Shown here piece after piece: positions 6,922 through 15,635 of a stretch of DNA of 64,000 bases (within the stretch, counting starts at the first letter, position 1; the number at the start of each line of letters is the position of its first letter). Location: positions 248,001-312,000 of the forward strand of contig NZ_BMRX01000010.1 of the NCBI RefSeq assembly GCF_014648855.1, written 5' to 3'. The notes under the pieces were generated by a model, which saw only the letters and a program-made list of their open reading frames with translations, did no database searches and had not been told where the DNA came from. The position numbers and the translations under genes were made by a program. This DNA is from Streptomyces parvulus. Its GTDB lineage: Bacteria > Actinomycetota > Actinomycetes > Streptomycetales > Streptomycetaceae.

Positions 6922-9729
6922 TCAGCCGACGGACGAGTAGGCGACCACTCCGCGCAGCAGTTCCTCGACGGCCTTGCGCGCGTTCTTCGGGACCGTGGAG
7001 CCCTGGGCGGGAGCGGCGGCCGCGATCTGGCCGAGCACGTCGATGACCTGCTTGCACCAGCGCACGAAGTCGCCCGCCGGCATCTCCGCCTCGCGCAGCA
7101 CCTCGTCGAGCCCCTTGCCGGACGCCCACATGTACGCCGCCCAGGCGAAGCCGAGGTCGGGCTCGCGCTGGCCGACGCCCTCGGTCTGGCTGATGCCGAA
7201 GTCCTCCTCCAGCGCGTCGAGGCGGCCCCAGATGCGGACCGTCTCGCCGAGGGCGGCCTTGGCCTGCCCCGAGGGGACCTTGGGCGCCATCGCGTCGTCG
7301 GCGGCCCGGGACTCGTAGACCAGGGCCGAGACGCAGGCGGCCAGTTCGGCCGGCGAGAGGCCTTCCCAGACCCCTTCGCGCAGGCACTCGCTGGCGAGCA
7401 GGTCCAGTTCGCCGTAGAGCCGGGCGAGGCGCTTGCCGTGCTCGGTGACCTCGTCGCCGCGCAGGTAGTCCAGCTCGGTCAGCAGCGCGACGATCCGGTC
7501 GAAGGTGCGGGCGATGGTGTTGGTCCGGCCCTCGATCCGGCGCTCCAGCTGCGAGGTGTCGCGCAGCAGCCGGTGGTAGCGCTCGGCCCAGCGGGCGTGG
7601 TCCTCGCGGTCGTCGCAGCCGTGGCAGGGGTGGGCCCGGATGGCCTTGCGCAGTCGGGCGATCTCCCGGTCGTCGGCGGCCTGGGACCGCTTCTTGCGGG
7701 CCCGCTCCGGGGGGATGTGCCCGGCCTTGGTGCGCAGCGCCGAGGCGAGGTCGCGGCGGGACTGGGGCGAGCGCGGGTTGAAGGACTTCGGGATCCGCAT
7801 CCGCTCCAGCGCCTCGACCGGCACCGGGAAGTCCATCGACGCCAGCCGCTTGACCTGCCGCTCGGCGGTCAGCACCAGCGGGCGGGGCCCGTCGTGGTGC
7901 TCGAAGCCGCGGTGTCCGTTGGACCGGCCGGCGGGCAGGCCCGGGTCGAGCACCAGGGCGAGGCCCGCGTACTTGCCCGTGGGGACGTGGATGACGTCGC
8001 CCGGCTTCAGCTTCTCCAGCGCCACGGCGGCCTCGGCGCGGCGCTGGTTGGCACCCTGCCGGGCCAGCTCGGTCTCCCGGTCCTTCAGCTCGCGGCGCAG
8101 CCGGGCGTACTCCTCGAAGTCGCCGAGGTGGCAGGTCATGGAGGCCTGGTAGCCCTCCAGGCCCTCCTCGTTGCGCTGCACCTGACGGGAGATGCCGACG
8201 ACCGACTTGTCCGCCTGGAACTGCGCGAAGGAGGTCTCCAGCAGCTCCCGCGAGCGGTGCCGGCCGAACTGCTCGACCAGGTTGACGGCCATGTTGTACG
8301 ACGGCCGGAAGCTGGAGCGCAGCGGATAGGTGCGGGTGCCGGCCAGTCCCGCCAGGTGCTCGGGGTTCATGCCGCGCTGCCAGAGCACCACGGCGTGGCC
8401 CTCGACGTCGATGCCGCGCCGGCCGGCCCGGCCGGTGAGCTGGGTGAACTCGCCGGGGGTGATGTCGGCGTGCTGCTCGCCGTTCCACTTGACGAGCTTC
8501 TCCAGCACCACCGAGCGGGCGGGCATGTTGATGCCGAGGGCGAGGGTCTCGGTGGCGAAGACGGCCTTCACCAGACCGCGGACGAACAGCTCCTCGACGA
8601 CCTCCTTGAAGGTCGGCAGCATGCCCGCGTGGTGGGCCGCGATGCCGCGCTCCAGGCCCTCCAGCCACTCGTAGTACCCGAGGACGTGCAGGTCCTCGGT
8701 GGGGATGGAGGCGGTGCGCTCCTCGACCAGCGCCCGCACCCGGTCCCGCGCGTTCTCGTCGTTGAGCCGCAGGCCGGCGTACAGGCACTGCTGGACGGCG
8801 GCCTCGCAGGCCGCGCGGCTGAAGATGAAGGTGATGGCCGGCAGCAGCCCCTCCGAGTCCAGCCGCTCGATGACCTCCGGCCGGCTCGGCGTCCAGACCC
8901 GGGCGCGCTGTCTGCGCTCTCGCTCCCGGTCGGCCTCCTTCATGGCCCGGCCGCGCCTGCGGTCCTGGTACGACGGACGGCTCGCCTCCAGGCGGGCCAT
9001 GCGGGTGAGGTCGGGGTTGACCGCCTTCTTGTGGCCCTCGCCCTCCTCGAACAGGTCGTACATCCGGCGGCCGGCGAGCACGTGCTGGAACAGCGGCACC
9101 GGCCGGTGCTCGGAGACGATCACCTGGGTGTCGCCGCGCACGGTGTCGAGCCAGTCGCCGAACTCCTCCGCGTTGGACACGGTCGCCGACAGCGACACCA
9201 GGGTGACCGACTCGGGGAGGTGGATGATCACCTCCTCCCACACGGCACCGCGGAAGCGGTCGGAGAGGTAGTGCACCTCGTCCATGACCACGTGCCCGAG
9301 GCCGCGCAGGGTCTGGGAGCCCGCGTACAGCATGTTCCGCAGGACCTCGGTGGTCATGACGACGACCGGGGCGTCGGAGTTCACGCTGTTGTCGCCGGTG
9401 AGCAGGCCCACCCGGTCCGAGCCGTAGCGGCGGCACAGATCCGCGTACTTCTGGTTCGACAGCGCCTTGATGGGGGTCGTGTAGAAGCACTTGCGGCCCT
9501 GCTGGAGGGCGAGGTGGACGGCGAACTCGCCGACGATCGTCTTGCCGGAGCCCGTGGGCGCGGCCACGAGGACGCCCTTGCCCGCTTCGAGGGCCTGACA
9601 GGCCTCGATCTGGAAGGGGTCGAGGCCGAAGTCGTACATCTCGCGGAAGGAGGCGAGCGCGGTGGCCTGCTCGACAGCGCGCTGACGGGCTGCCGCGTAC
9701 CGCTCGGCCGGTGAGAGATCCTCTGTCAT
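6922..9729 (-). CDS. helY: Ski2/Mtr4-like DEAD/DEAH RNA helicase (HelY-type)
   Basis: Protein of 935 residues. Walker A is AAPTGSGKT (about 56-64) and the DEVH box is at 150-153. SATVSN follows as motif III, and motif VI is LTGRAGRRGID. The C-terminal half holds a KOW-like segment (KPGDVIHVPTGKYAGLAL) and a DSHCT-type helical domain near the end. This is the architecture of Ski2/Mtr4 RNA helicases, called HelY in mycobacteria, which unwind structured RNA with ATP. The start ATG 9729 (MTEDLSPAERY) is preferred over an upstream in-frame ATG. It heads a leftward unit and ends in a strong hairpin. Confidence 0.92.
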   Translation of the reverse strand: MTEDLSPAERYAAARQRAVEQATALASFREMYDFGLDPFQIEACQALEAGKGVLVAAPTGSGKTIVGEFAVHLALQQGRKCFYTTPIKALSNQKYADLCRRYGSDRVGLLTGDNSVNSDAPVVVMTTEVLRNMLYAGSQTLRGLGHVVMDEVHYLSDRFRGAVWEEVIIHLPESVTLVSLSATVSNAEEFGDWLDTVRGDTQVIVSEHRPVPLFQHVLAGRRMYDLFEEGEGHKKAVNPDLTRMARLEASRPSYQDRRRGRAMKEADRERERRQRARVWTPSRPEVIERLDSEGLLPAITFIFSRAACEAAVQQCLYAGLRLNDENARDRVRALVEERTASIPTEDLHVLGYYEWLEGLERGIAAHHAGMLPTFKEVVEELFVRGLVKAVFATETLALGINMPARSVVLEKLVKWNGEQHADITPGEFTQLTGRAGRRGIDVEGHAVVLWQRGMNPEHLAGLAGTRTYPLRSSFRPSYNMAVNLVEQFGRHRSRELLETSFAQFQADKSVVGISRQVQRNEEGLEGYQASMTCHLGDFEEYARLRRELKDRETELARQGANQRRAEAAVALEKLKPGDVIHVPTGKYAGLALVLDPGLPAGRSNGHRGFEHHDGPRPLVLTAERQVKRLASMDFPVPVEALERMRIPKSFNPRSPQSRRDLASALRTKAGHIPPERARKKRSQAADDREIARLRKAIRAHPCHGCDDREDHARWAERYHRLLRDTSQLERRIEGRTNTIARTFDRIVALLTELDYLRGDEVTEHGKRLARLYGELDLLASECLREGVWEGLSPAELAACVSALVYESRAADDAMAPKVPSGQAKAALGETVRIWGRLDALEEDFGISQTEGVGQREPDLGFAWAAYMWASGKGLDEVLREAEMPAGDFVRWCKQVIDVLGQIAAAAPAQGSTVPKNARKAVEELLRGVVAYSSVG

Positions 9730-9840
9730 CGTGCTTTCGAGCGTACCGGGCCGCACTGACAACAGGACGATCATTATCCGGAACGGCCCTGTGGGGGTTC
9801 CGTGGGGGCGGCGGCGCCCGCGGCCACCGCCCCGGTGCGG

Positions 9841-10791
9841 TCAGGTGACGTCGTCGTAGCCGTTGACCCGGTCCCTGGTGGCCTGCTCGGGCAGGGCGCG
9901 GGCGGTGGTCACGGCCTCGACCTCGCCGATGCTCTCGGGGGAAAGGTCCAGGTCCGAGGCCTCGTCGTCGTCGGGCTCCAGGGCCTCGCGGCGGGCCCTG
10001 CGGCGGTCGTTGACCAGGGAGACGGCGACGGCGCCGAAGTACAGCACCCAGATCGGCCCGGCCAGCAGGATCATGGTCAGCGGGTCCGTGCTCGGCGTGG
10101 CGATGGCCGCGAACAGCGTGATGCCCATGATCATCGCGCGCCACCAGCCGAGCATCCGCCTGCCGGTCAGCACGCCGGTGAGGTTGAGCATGACGAGCAG
10201 CAGGGGCAGCTCGAAGGAGAGGCCGAAGACGATCACCATGCGGGTGACGAGGTCGAGCAGCTCGTCCAGCGGCAGCAGGTTGTCCACGTCGCTCGGCGTG
10301 AACTCGATCAGCACCTCGGCGGAGGTGGGCAGCACCGCGTAGGCGAAGTAGGCACCGATCAGGAACAGCGGCGCGCCGGTGGCGACGAACGCGTAGGCGT
10401 ACTTCTTCTCGTTCCTGTGCAGACCGGGGGCGACGAACGCCCACAGCTGGTAGAGCCAGACCGGCGAGGCCAGCACGATGCCCGCCGTCAGGGACACCTT
10501 CAGCGCCAGGGTGAAGGGGCCCAGCAGACCGTTGATGGTGATCTGCGCGCACGGCTCCGCGCCGGACCTGGCCTCCGCCAGTTCGGCGAAGGACTTGTCG
10601 CAGCCGATCGAATCGAGGATCGGCCCGGTGAGGAGATTGATGATCGCCTCGTAGAAGAAGGCGGCGACGACGGTGACGGCGACGATCGCCAGCAAGGCCT
10701 TCGCGAGCCGGTTGCGGAGCTCACGAAGGTGCTCCGCCAGGGGCATCCGCCCCTCGGGGTCCCTCTCCTTGGTGCGGGCAGGCTTCAGCAA
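9841..10791 (-). CDS. tatC: Twin-arginine translocase subunit TatC
   Basis: Protein of 316 residues with the conserved opening MPLAEHLRELRNRL, six hydrophobic segments, and a long charged C-terminal extension (about 60 residues) common in actinobacteria. TatC recognises twin-arginine signal peptides and, with TatA/TatB, exports folded proteins across the membrane. Start is TTG at 10791, giving MLKPARTKERDPEGR, which fits actinobacterial TatC N-termini. It lies 47 bp downstream of tatA on the same strand. Confidence 0.95.
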   Translation of the reverse strand: MLKPARTKERDPEGRMPLAEHLRELRNRLAKALLAIVAVTVVAAFFYEAIINLLTGPILDSIGCDKSFAELAEARSGAEPCAQITINGLLGPFTLALKVSLTAGIVLASPVWLYQLWAFVAPGLHRNEKKYAYAFVATGAPLFLIGAYFAYAVLPTSAEVLIEFTPSDVDNLLPLDELLDLVTRMVIVFGLSFELPLLLVMLNLTGVLTGRRMLGWWRAMIMGITLFAAIATPSTDPLTMILLAGPIWVLYFGAVAVSLVNDRRRARREALEPDDDEASDLDLSPESIGEVEAVTTARALPEQATRDRVNGYDDVT

Positions 10792-10838
10792 CCCACGTTC
10801 CCATCTCGTGCGGCGGGCCGGAGGTCACCGGCCCTGCG

Positions 10839-11126
10839 TCAGCGCTTGGTCGTGTCCGTCGGCTCGTTGACCGGCCGGGAGCTGGTCACGTCGCCGGGGG
10901 CGGCCTGGATGGTGCGCTGCGCCGCGGACTGCTCGGGGTTCGGCGGGTCGGCGGGGGCGGACGCGTCGGTCTTGCCCTCGCTCTTCATCGCCTTGGCCTC
11001 GCTCTTGAGGATGCGGGCCGACTTGCCGAGGGACCGCGCCATGTCCGGAAGCTTCTTCGCGCCGAACAGCAGGATGATGACGACGAGGATGAGAATGATC
11101 TCGGGGGCGCCGAGCCTTCCGAACAT
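10839..11126 (-). CDS. tatA: Twin-arginine translocase subunit TatA
   Basis: Protein of 95 residues. It has one N-terminal membrane helix (about residues 9-21), the FGAKKLP hinge, an amphipathic helix, and an acidic/Pro-rich tail. This is the standard TatA plan; the protein oligomerises to form the translocation path. It sits immediately upstream of tatC in the same transcription direction. A 274 bp stretch upstream separates it from the next leftward gene. Confidence 0.95.
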   Translation of the reverse strand: MFGRLGAPEIILILVVIILLFGAKKLPDMARSLGKSARILKSEAKAMKSEGKTDASAPADPPNPEQSAAQRTIQAAPGDVTSSRPVNEPTDTTKR

Positions 11127-11376
11127 AAGTCTTTACCTTCTCACCGAGGCGGCTGGGTGGGTGCTGTCCGACCACTCGGACCTGCGTCCGACCGATCGTC
11201 TTGTGCAGCGATCGTAACGCTCAGGGGTGAACGTGAGGCAATCCCCGTGCGTACTCCCGTCCGCGGCCGGGCCTCGTTTTCCGGGCCGCGACCAGCAGCG
11301 TACCTGCCGGGGCCCGTGGGGTGACAGGGCGAAGCGGTCCAAAACGTGACTCCCGCGTGTCCGCCCCGACGGTCGC

Positions 11377-11396
11377 GGGGCCGCGTGCGCGGCCCC
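11377..11396 (-). terminator. Hairpin terminator after the small membrane protein gene
   Basis: An 8-bp perfect stem GGGGCCGC/GCGGCCCC (11377-11384 with 11389-11396) starts 5 nt past the stop codon at 11401. It should end the leftward pafB-pafC transcript before the tatA promoter region. Confidence 0.6.
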
Positions 11397-11400
11397 TCGT

Positions 11401-11595
11401 TCACAGGGCGTCCACGGACCGGGCGGCCTTCTCGGTCGCCCGCTCCAGGTCCTCCGCGGCGCGGCCGATGCGGTGGGTCGAGTCCTCCACCTGCCTGGCC
11501 AGGCGCTGTGTCTCCACGAACACCCGCACGGCGAGCACCGCGAGGACGGCGAGACCAAGAAAACCCAGGGCAACGGCGAGCATCGGCCAGAACAT
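11401..11595 (-). CDS. Small single-span membrane protein of unknown function
   Basis: Protein of 64 residues: one membrane helix (residues about 5-26, LAVALGFLGLAVLAVLAV) followed by a charged, heptad-like cytoplasmic helix of about 35 residues. It resembles short DUF948-like proteins but no defining motif is present. The gene lies 10 bp after the zinc-ribbon gene and is probably co-transcribed with pafB and pafC. A hairpin follows directly. Confidence 0.7.
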   Translation of the reverse strand: MFWPMLAVALGFLGLAVLAVLAVRVFVETQRLARQVEDSTHRIGRAAEDLERATEKAARSVDAL

Positions 11596-11605
11596 GACGT
11601 CGAGA

Positions 11606-11899
11606 CTAGACGGTGGAGTGCAGCCGCAGGGTCCTGACCCCGCCGCCCGTCAGCAGCTCCACGACCCGCTCCCCGGCCGGCTTGCGGACGGCCGAGCCGC
11701 ACTCCGGGCAGGTGAACGAGTAGAAGGTGGTGCGGCTGGTGGCGCCGATGGCCAGCCGCAGCGCGCTCGCGGCCAGTTCGAAGCGGCCCCGGCAGTCCGG
11801 GCAGCCCGCCTTGAAGACGATCGGCGACACGCGTCTCATGCCGGCGAACGCGGACGCCGCCGACATGCCCGGCCCACCCGGCCCCAGGGGCTCGCTCAC
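11606..11899 (-). CDS. Small zinc-ribbon-like protein
   Basis: Protein of 97 residues with two CxxC pairs, CPDC and CPEC, about 38 residues apart, expected to bind one zinc ion. The surrounding sequence (RGRFELAAS, TFYSFTCPECGS) looks like a ribbon fold; no catalytic residues are apparent. The GTG start at 11899 overlaps the pafC stop as GTGA, indicating coupling. This argues for a function linked to the PafBC pair, though none is known to me. Confidence 0.75.
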   Translation of the reverse strand: MSEPLGPGGPGMSAASAFAGMRRVSPIVFKAGCPDCRGRFELAASALRLAIGATSRTTFYSFTCPECGSAVRKPAGERVVELLTGGGVRTLRLHSTV

Positions 11900-12942
11900 A
11901 GTCCTCGCTCCTGCCTGTCGTGCGGGCCGCCGGCCGGGCCGGCGGTCGCGCCGGCCGGCTCGATCCCGTCGTAGGCGGCCAGCGCCTCCCGGGCGGCGTG
12001 CCGGGCGCTGGCGGCCAGCTCGGGCGGGGAGACGATCCGTCCGTCGCGCCCCAGCCGGAGGGCCAGGCGCCGCAGGGAGGCGGGCTCGGGGGTGCGCAGG
12101 GTGATGCGCAGTCCGCCGTCGGGAAGCTCCTCCGCGCTGTCGTGCGGGTAGTACTCGGCGACCCAGCGTCCGCCCGGGCCGACCTCGACGACGACCTCCG
12201 GGTCCTCGGCGGCCGGCTGCACCAGCCCCTCCGACAGGTCCCGCAGCTCCACCTCGGGCGGCGCGGACGGCTCGTCCAGGATGCGGATCTCGGCGACCCG
12301 GTCGAGGCGGAAGGTGCGCCGCGCCTCGGAGCGGCGGCACCAGGCCTCCACGTAGGTGTGCCCGACGCTGACGAGGCGGATGGGGTCGATCTCGCGCTCG
12401 GTGACCTCGTCGCGGGCCGGTGAGTAGTAGCGGATCCACAGCCGCCGGCGCTCGGAGATCGCCCGGTCGACGTCGGCGAAGACGCCGCCCTCCGACTCGA
12501 AGGTGACGGACAGCCGCGAACTGGCGCCCGCGGCCTCCCCGGCCGAGGTCTCCACCTTGGCGGTCGCCCGCAGCAGCGCCTGCCGGTCGCTCTCCCGCAG
12601 GCCCGGCAGGGTCGCCACGGCACGCGCGGCGACCAGCAGCGCGGTGGCCTCGTCGGCGGCGAGCCGCAGCGGCTCCGCGGCGTCCGCGCCGAGCGCCGCC
12701 GGGTTGTGCCACCAGATGCGCTCGCCGTCGGTGTCGATGTCGAGCAGGTCGCCGCCGCGGAAGCTGGTGCCGCACATCGGCAGCACGTCGAGGTCGGAGA
12801 CCAGCTCGTCCTCGGTGATGCCGAAGGCCCGCGCCACGTCCTCGATCCGTGCGCCGGGGCGCTCCCGCAGATACGTCACCAGGGAGAGCATCCGCCGGGT
12901 CTGGTCGATGGCGTTCACTGCCCTGACCGGTTTGCCTGCCAC
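11896..12942 (-). CDS. pafC: WYL-domain transcriptional regulator PafC
   Basis: Protein of 348 residues. An N-terminal helix-turn-helix (RMLSLVTYLRERPGARIEDVARAFG region) is followed by a WYL domain (RRRLWIRYYSP, RLVSVGHTYVEAWC) and a C-terminal extension. In mycobacteria PafB and PafC form a heterodimer that activates the RecA-independent DNA damage response; they are named for genome linkage to pafA, not for a role in pupylation. The gene is 18 bp downstream of pafB. Confidence 0.9.
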   Translation of the reverse strand: MAGKPVRAVNAIDQTRRMLSLVTYLRERPGARIEDVARAFGITEDELVSDLDVLPMCGTSFRGGDLLDIDTDGERIWWHNPAALGADAAEPLRLAADEATALLVAARAVATLPGLRESDRQALLRATAKVETSAGEAAGASSRLSVTFESEGGVFADVDRAISERRRLWIRYYSPARDEVTEREIDPIRLVSVGHTYVEAWCRRSEARRTFRLDRVAEIRILDEPSAPPEVELRDLSEGLVQPAAEDPEVVVEVGPGGRWVAEYYPHDSAEELPDGGLRITLRTPEPASLRRLALRLGRDGRIVSPPELAASARHAAREALAAYDGIEPAGATAGPAGGPHDRQERGL

Positions 12943-12960
12943 TGTGTTGTCCGCTCCCCC

Positions 12961-13914
12961 TCAGCCCTTGGCCACGGCACGCAGCCGGTCCACCACGTCC
13001 GCACGCAACTCCGCGGGCTCCAGCACCACCACGTCCGGCCCGAACTCCACCAGCCAGGCGTCCAGGCCGTGCCCGTACGGAATCTCCAACTCGTCCCAGC
13101 CGTCACCGAGTTCCCGTACGGCGGTGGCCTTCGCCCGAAGGGGGTAGCCGGCGCCCGAGCGCAGCCGGATGCGGGCCGAGCGGTCGGCGGTCTCCCCCGC
13201 CCAGCTCGCGACCGTCTCGCGCACCGTGACCACGTCCGGCACCGGCGCGGTGAAGCGTCCGCCGCGCGAGCGCACCCGGCCGGTGATCCGCGACAGCCGG
13301 AACACCCGCTCGGCCCCGCGGTCCCGGTCGAAGCCCGCCAGGTACCAGTGCCCGCGCCAGCACTCCAGCGCCCACGGCTCCACGTGCCGCGGCTCGGGCT
13401 GGGCGGCGTTGGCCTTGCGGTAGTCGAAGCCGACGGGCCGGCGGTCGCGGCAGGCCAGCATCAGCGGCTCGAAGGCCGCCTCGTGCACCGGGATGCGCGG
13501 CTCCAGCGCGCTGTGCGGCTCATAGGGGTCGACGTCCTCCGGCAGCCCCGCGGCGCGCAGCTTCTGCAGGGCGCCGCTGGCCGCGCCGGCGAGCCGGGCC
13601 TGCTGCCACACCTTGGCGGCGAGTCCCAGCGCGGCGGCCTCCTCGGCGTCCAGCGTGATGGGCGGCAGGCGGTTGCTGTCCCGGCGGGCCAGGTAGCCGA
13701 TCTCGCCGTCGAGGCTCTCCACGGTCTCGATGACCAGTCCGAGTTCGCGCAGGTCGTCCTTGTCGCGCTCGAACATGCGGTTGAAGGAGTCGTCGGAGCC
13801 CGCTTCGAGGTACGCCTCGAGGGATTCACGCAGCTCACGCTTGCTGAGCGGCCGCCGTGTCCCGAGCAGACACAGCGCCAGGTTCATCAGCCGCTCGGCC
13901 TTGGCAATGGCCAT
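12961..13914 (-). CDS. pafB: WYL-domain transcriptional regulator PafB
   Basis: Protein of 317 residues. The N-terminal winged helix begins MAIAKAERLMNLALCLL and carries the recognition region RELRESLEAYLEAG. A WYL domain follows (PVGFDYRKAN, PWALECWRGHWYLAGFD), then a C-terminal domain. It is the expected partner of PafC. The ATG at 13914 is preferred because AGAAGGG lies 6 nt upstream; earlier in-frame codons have no ribosome site. It forms an operon with pafC, the zinc-ribbon gene and the small membrane protein gene. Confidence 0.9.
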   Translation of the reverse strand: MAIAKAERLMNLALCLLGTRRPLSKRELRESLEAYLEAGSDDSFNRMFERDKDDLRELGLVIETVESLDGEIGYLARRDSNRLPPITLDAEEAAALGLAAKVWQQARLAGAASGALQKLRAAGLPEDVDPYEPHSALEPRIPVHEAAFEPLMLACRDRRPVGFDYRKANAAQPEPRHVEPWALECWRGHWYLAGFDRDRGAERVFRLSRITGRVRSRGGRFTAPVPDVVTVRETVASWAGETADRSARIRLRSGAGYPLRAKATAVRELGDGWDELEIPYGHGLDAWLVEFGPDVVVLEPAELRADVVDRLRAVAKG

Positions 13915-13984
13915 CGACGCCCTTCTCCCTATGGTGCTTACGACGGATGACCGTACCGCCCCGAGACGGCGCGGCAAAAGCCGA

Positions 13985-14012
13985 GGGCCCATGCCCGGAC
14001 AGGCATGGACCC
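13985..14012 (-). terminator. Hairpin terminator downstream of the FKBP gene
   Basis: An 11-bp stem with one mismatch (13985-13995 with 14002-14012) and a 6-nt loop, 40 nt past the FKBP stop at 14052. It lies in the gap before pafB and should separate the FKBP unit from the pafBC unit. Confidence 0.6.
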
Positions 14013-14051
14013 TTGATGACCGGCTCTGATCACCGTCCGTTCGGACGTGGA

Positions 14052-14423
14052 TCAGACTCCGAGCAGATCGACCACGAAGATCAGCGTCGAGCCGGGCGGG
14101 ATCGCCGGGGTCGGGCTCTGGTCGCCGTACGCGAGGTGCGCCGGGATGGTCAGCTGGCGGCGGCCGCCGACCTTCATGCCCTGCACGCCCTGGTCCCAGC
14201 CCGCGATGACGCGGCCGCCGCCGAGCGGGAAGCGGAACGGCGTACCGCGGTTCCAGCTGGCGTCGAACTCCTCGCCGGTGCTGAAGGTCACGCCCACGTA
14301 GTGGACGGTCACGGTCTGACCGGCCTCGGCCACCGGGCCGTCGCCCTCCCAGATGTCCTTGATCTCGAGGTCCGCCGGCGGCTCGCCGCCCGGGAAGTCG
14401 ACCTCGGGCTTGTCGATGCTCAC
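14052..14423 (-). CDS. FKBP-type peptidyl-prolyl cis-trans isomerase, cytoplasmic
   Basis: Protein of 123 residues comprising a single FKBP domain. Visible elements are VTVHYVG, GEEFDASWNRG, GGRVIAGWDQGVQGMKVGGRRQLTIP and AYGDQS, ending in TLIFVVDLLGV. It catalyses proline isomerisation in protein folding. It has no signal peptide. The GTG at 14423 is chosen over an upstream ATG because AGGAG sits 8 nt before it. It lies 60 bp downstream of the exported FKBP gene. Confidence 0.93.
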   Translation of the reverse strand: MSIDKPEVDFPGGEPPADLEIKDIWEGDGPVAEAGQTVTVHYVGVTFSTGEEFDASWNRGTPFRFPLGGGRVIAGWDQGVQGMKVGGRRQLTIPAHLAYGDQSPTPAIPPGSTLIFVVDLLGV

Positions 14424-14483
14424 GTGTTCAGCTCCTGCTTGTCTGCGGAAAGGCAACGGGCCAAGTCTTACATCCCCGGGGCG

Positions 14484-15491
14484 TCACATCTTCGCCAGGA
14501 TGTCCACGGAGAAGACCAGCGTCGAGTCCTTCTCGATGCCGCTGCCCTGCGGCGGGCTGTCCCCGTACCCCAGGTCCGGCGGGATGACGATGAGGACGCG
14601 GCTGCCGACCTTCTTGCCGGTCAGCCCCTGCGACCAGCCCTTGACGACCTGCTGCAGCGAGAACGACGTCAGCTGCTTCCTGCTGTACGTCGAGTCGAAC
14701 TCCTTGCCGCCGTCCCACACGACGCCCTTGTACTGCACGAGCACGCTGTCCTGGGCGCCGACCTCGGCGCCGTCGCCCTCAAGGACGTACTCCGCCACGA
14801 GCTTCTTCGGCGCGTCGCCGTCGGGCACGTCGATGGAGGGTGCCTTGCCGTCGGTGTTGGTGCCGACCTTGGGCAGCGCCGCGTCGTCCTGCGGCACCTC
14901 CTTGCCCTTGGCGGAGCTCTTGGCGTTGAAGGTGTCCTGCAGGTCGACCACGAAGACCAGCGTGTCGGTGCCCTTGATGCCCGCCTGCTCGTTGCCCTGC
15001 TCGCCGTACCCCCACTTGGGCGGCACCGAGAACTCGACGCGGCTGCCGGTCTTCTTGCCGGTGAGCGCGTACCGCCAGCCGTCGATGATGCTGCCCTGGG
15101 CCAGCTGGATGACGAGCGGGGTCTTCCGGTCGTAGGAGTTGTCGAAGACCTTCGCGCTCTGCCAGACCTGGCCGAGGTAGTTCGCCGACACGAAGTCGCC
15201 CTCCGCGACGGCCTTGCCGCCGCCGGCGATGACCGTCTTGACCGCGAGGTCCTTGGAGGGGTCCCCGCTGCCCTTGGCGACCGTCGGCTTCTCGTCGAAC
15301 TTCGTCCCCGCCGTGATCGCCGGCAGCGGACCGTCGACGATCTTCGGCGGCGGCGGTGCCGACGACGAGGGCGACGCCTCGGGCGACGCGCTGTCGCTCG
15401 CGCTGCTCGAGGAGCCGGAGTCGTCGTCACCGCATGCGGCGAGCGTGACCAGTCCCGCGGGGACGGCGATGATGAGGGAGCGTCGGCGCAC
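14484..15491 (-). CDS. Lipoprotein with two FKBP isomerase domains
   Basis: Protein of 335 residues. The signal peptide RRRSLIIAVPAGLVTLAAC ends in a lipobox (LAAC), followed by a Ser-rich linker and two FKBP domains (about 85-185 and 225-335). The second has the clearer FSLQQVVKGWSQGLTGKK and PPDLGYGDSPP motifs. It is predicted to fold proteins at the outer face of the membrane. The GTG start at 15491 gives a typical lipoprotein leader; the longer in-frame ORF does not. Tandem with the cytoplasmic FKBP gene. Confidence 0.9.
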   Translation of the reverse strand: MRRRSLIIAVPAGLVTLAACGDDDSGSSSSASDSASPEASPSSSAPPPPKIVDGPLPAITAGTKFDEKPTVAKGSGDPSKDLAVKTVIAGGGKAVAEGDFVSANYLGQVWQSAKVFDNSYDRKTPLVIQLAQGSIIDGWRYALTGKKTGSRVEFSVPPKWGYGEQGNEQAGIKGTDTLVFVVDLQDTFNAKSSAKGKEVPQDDAALPKVGTNTDGKAPSIDVPDGDAPKKLVAEYVLEGDGAEVGAQDSVLVQYKGVVWDGGKEFDSTYSRKQLTSFSLQQVVKGWSQGLTGKKVGSRVLIVIPPDLGYGDSPPQGSGIEKDSTLVFSVDILAKM

Positions 15492-15555
15492 GGTGGGGGC
15501 CTCGTATCGATGGGGGTCTGCGTGATGGCGTGCGCGCAACTCTACGGCGTGAGAA

Positions 15556-15584
15556 GGGCACCGTACGGATAACGTACGGTGCCC
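15556..15584 (-). terminator. Hairpin terminator of pafA
   Basis: A 12-bp perfect stem (15556-15567 with 15573-15584) with a 5-nt loop lies 52 nt after the pafA stop and before the lipoprotein FKBP start. Confidence 0.7.
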
Positions 15585-15635
15585 GTGTGGCGTTCCGCCC
15601 TTTCGCGCGGTGACGCCTTGCTCACCCGGCCCGGA

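Noticed and set aside
6829..9714. 961-codon plus-strand open frame opposite the helicase
   Set aside because: Antisense shadow of helY; no domain content and wrong codon bias.
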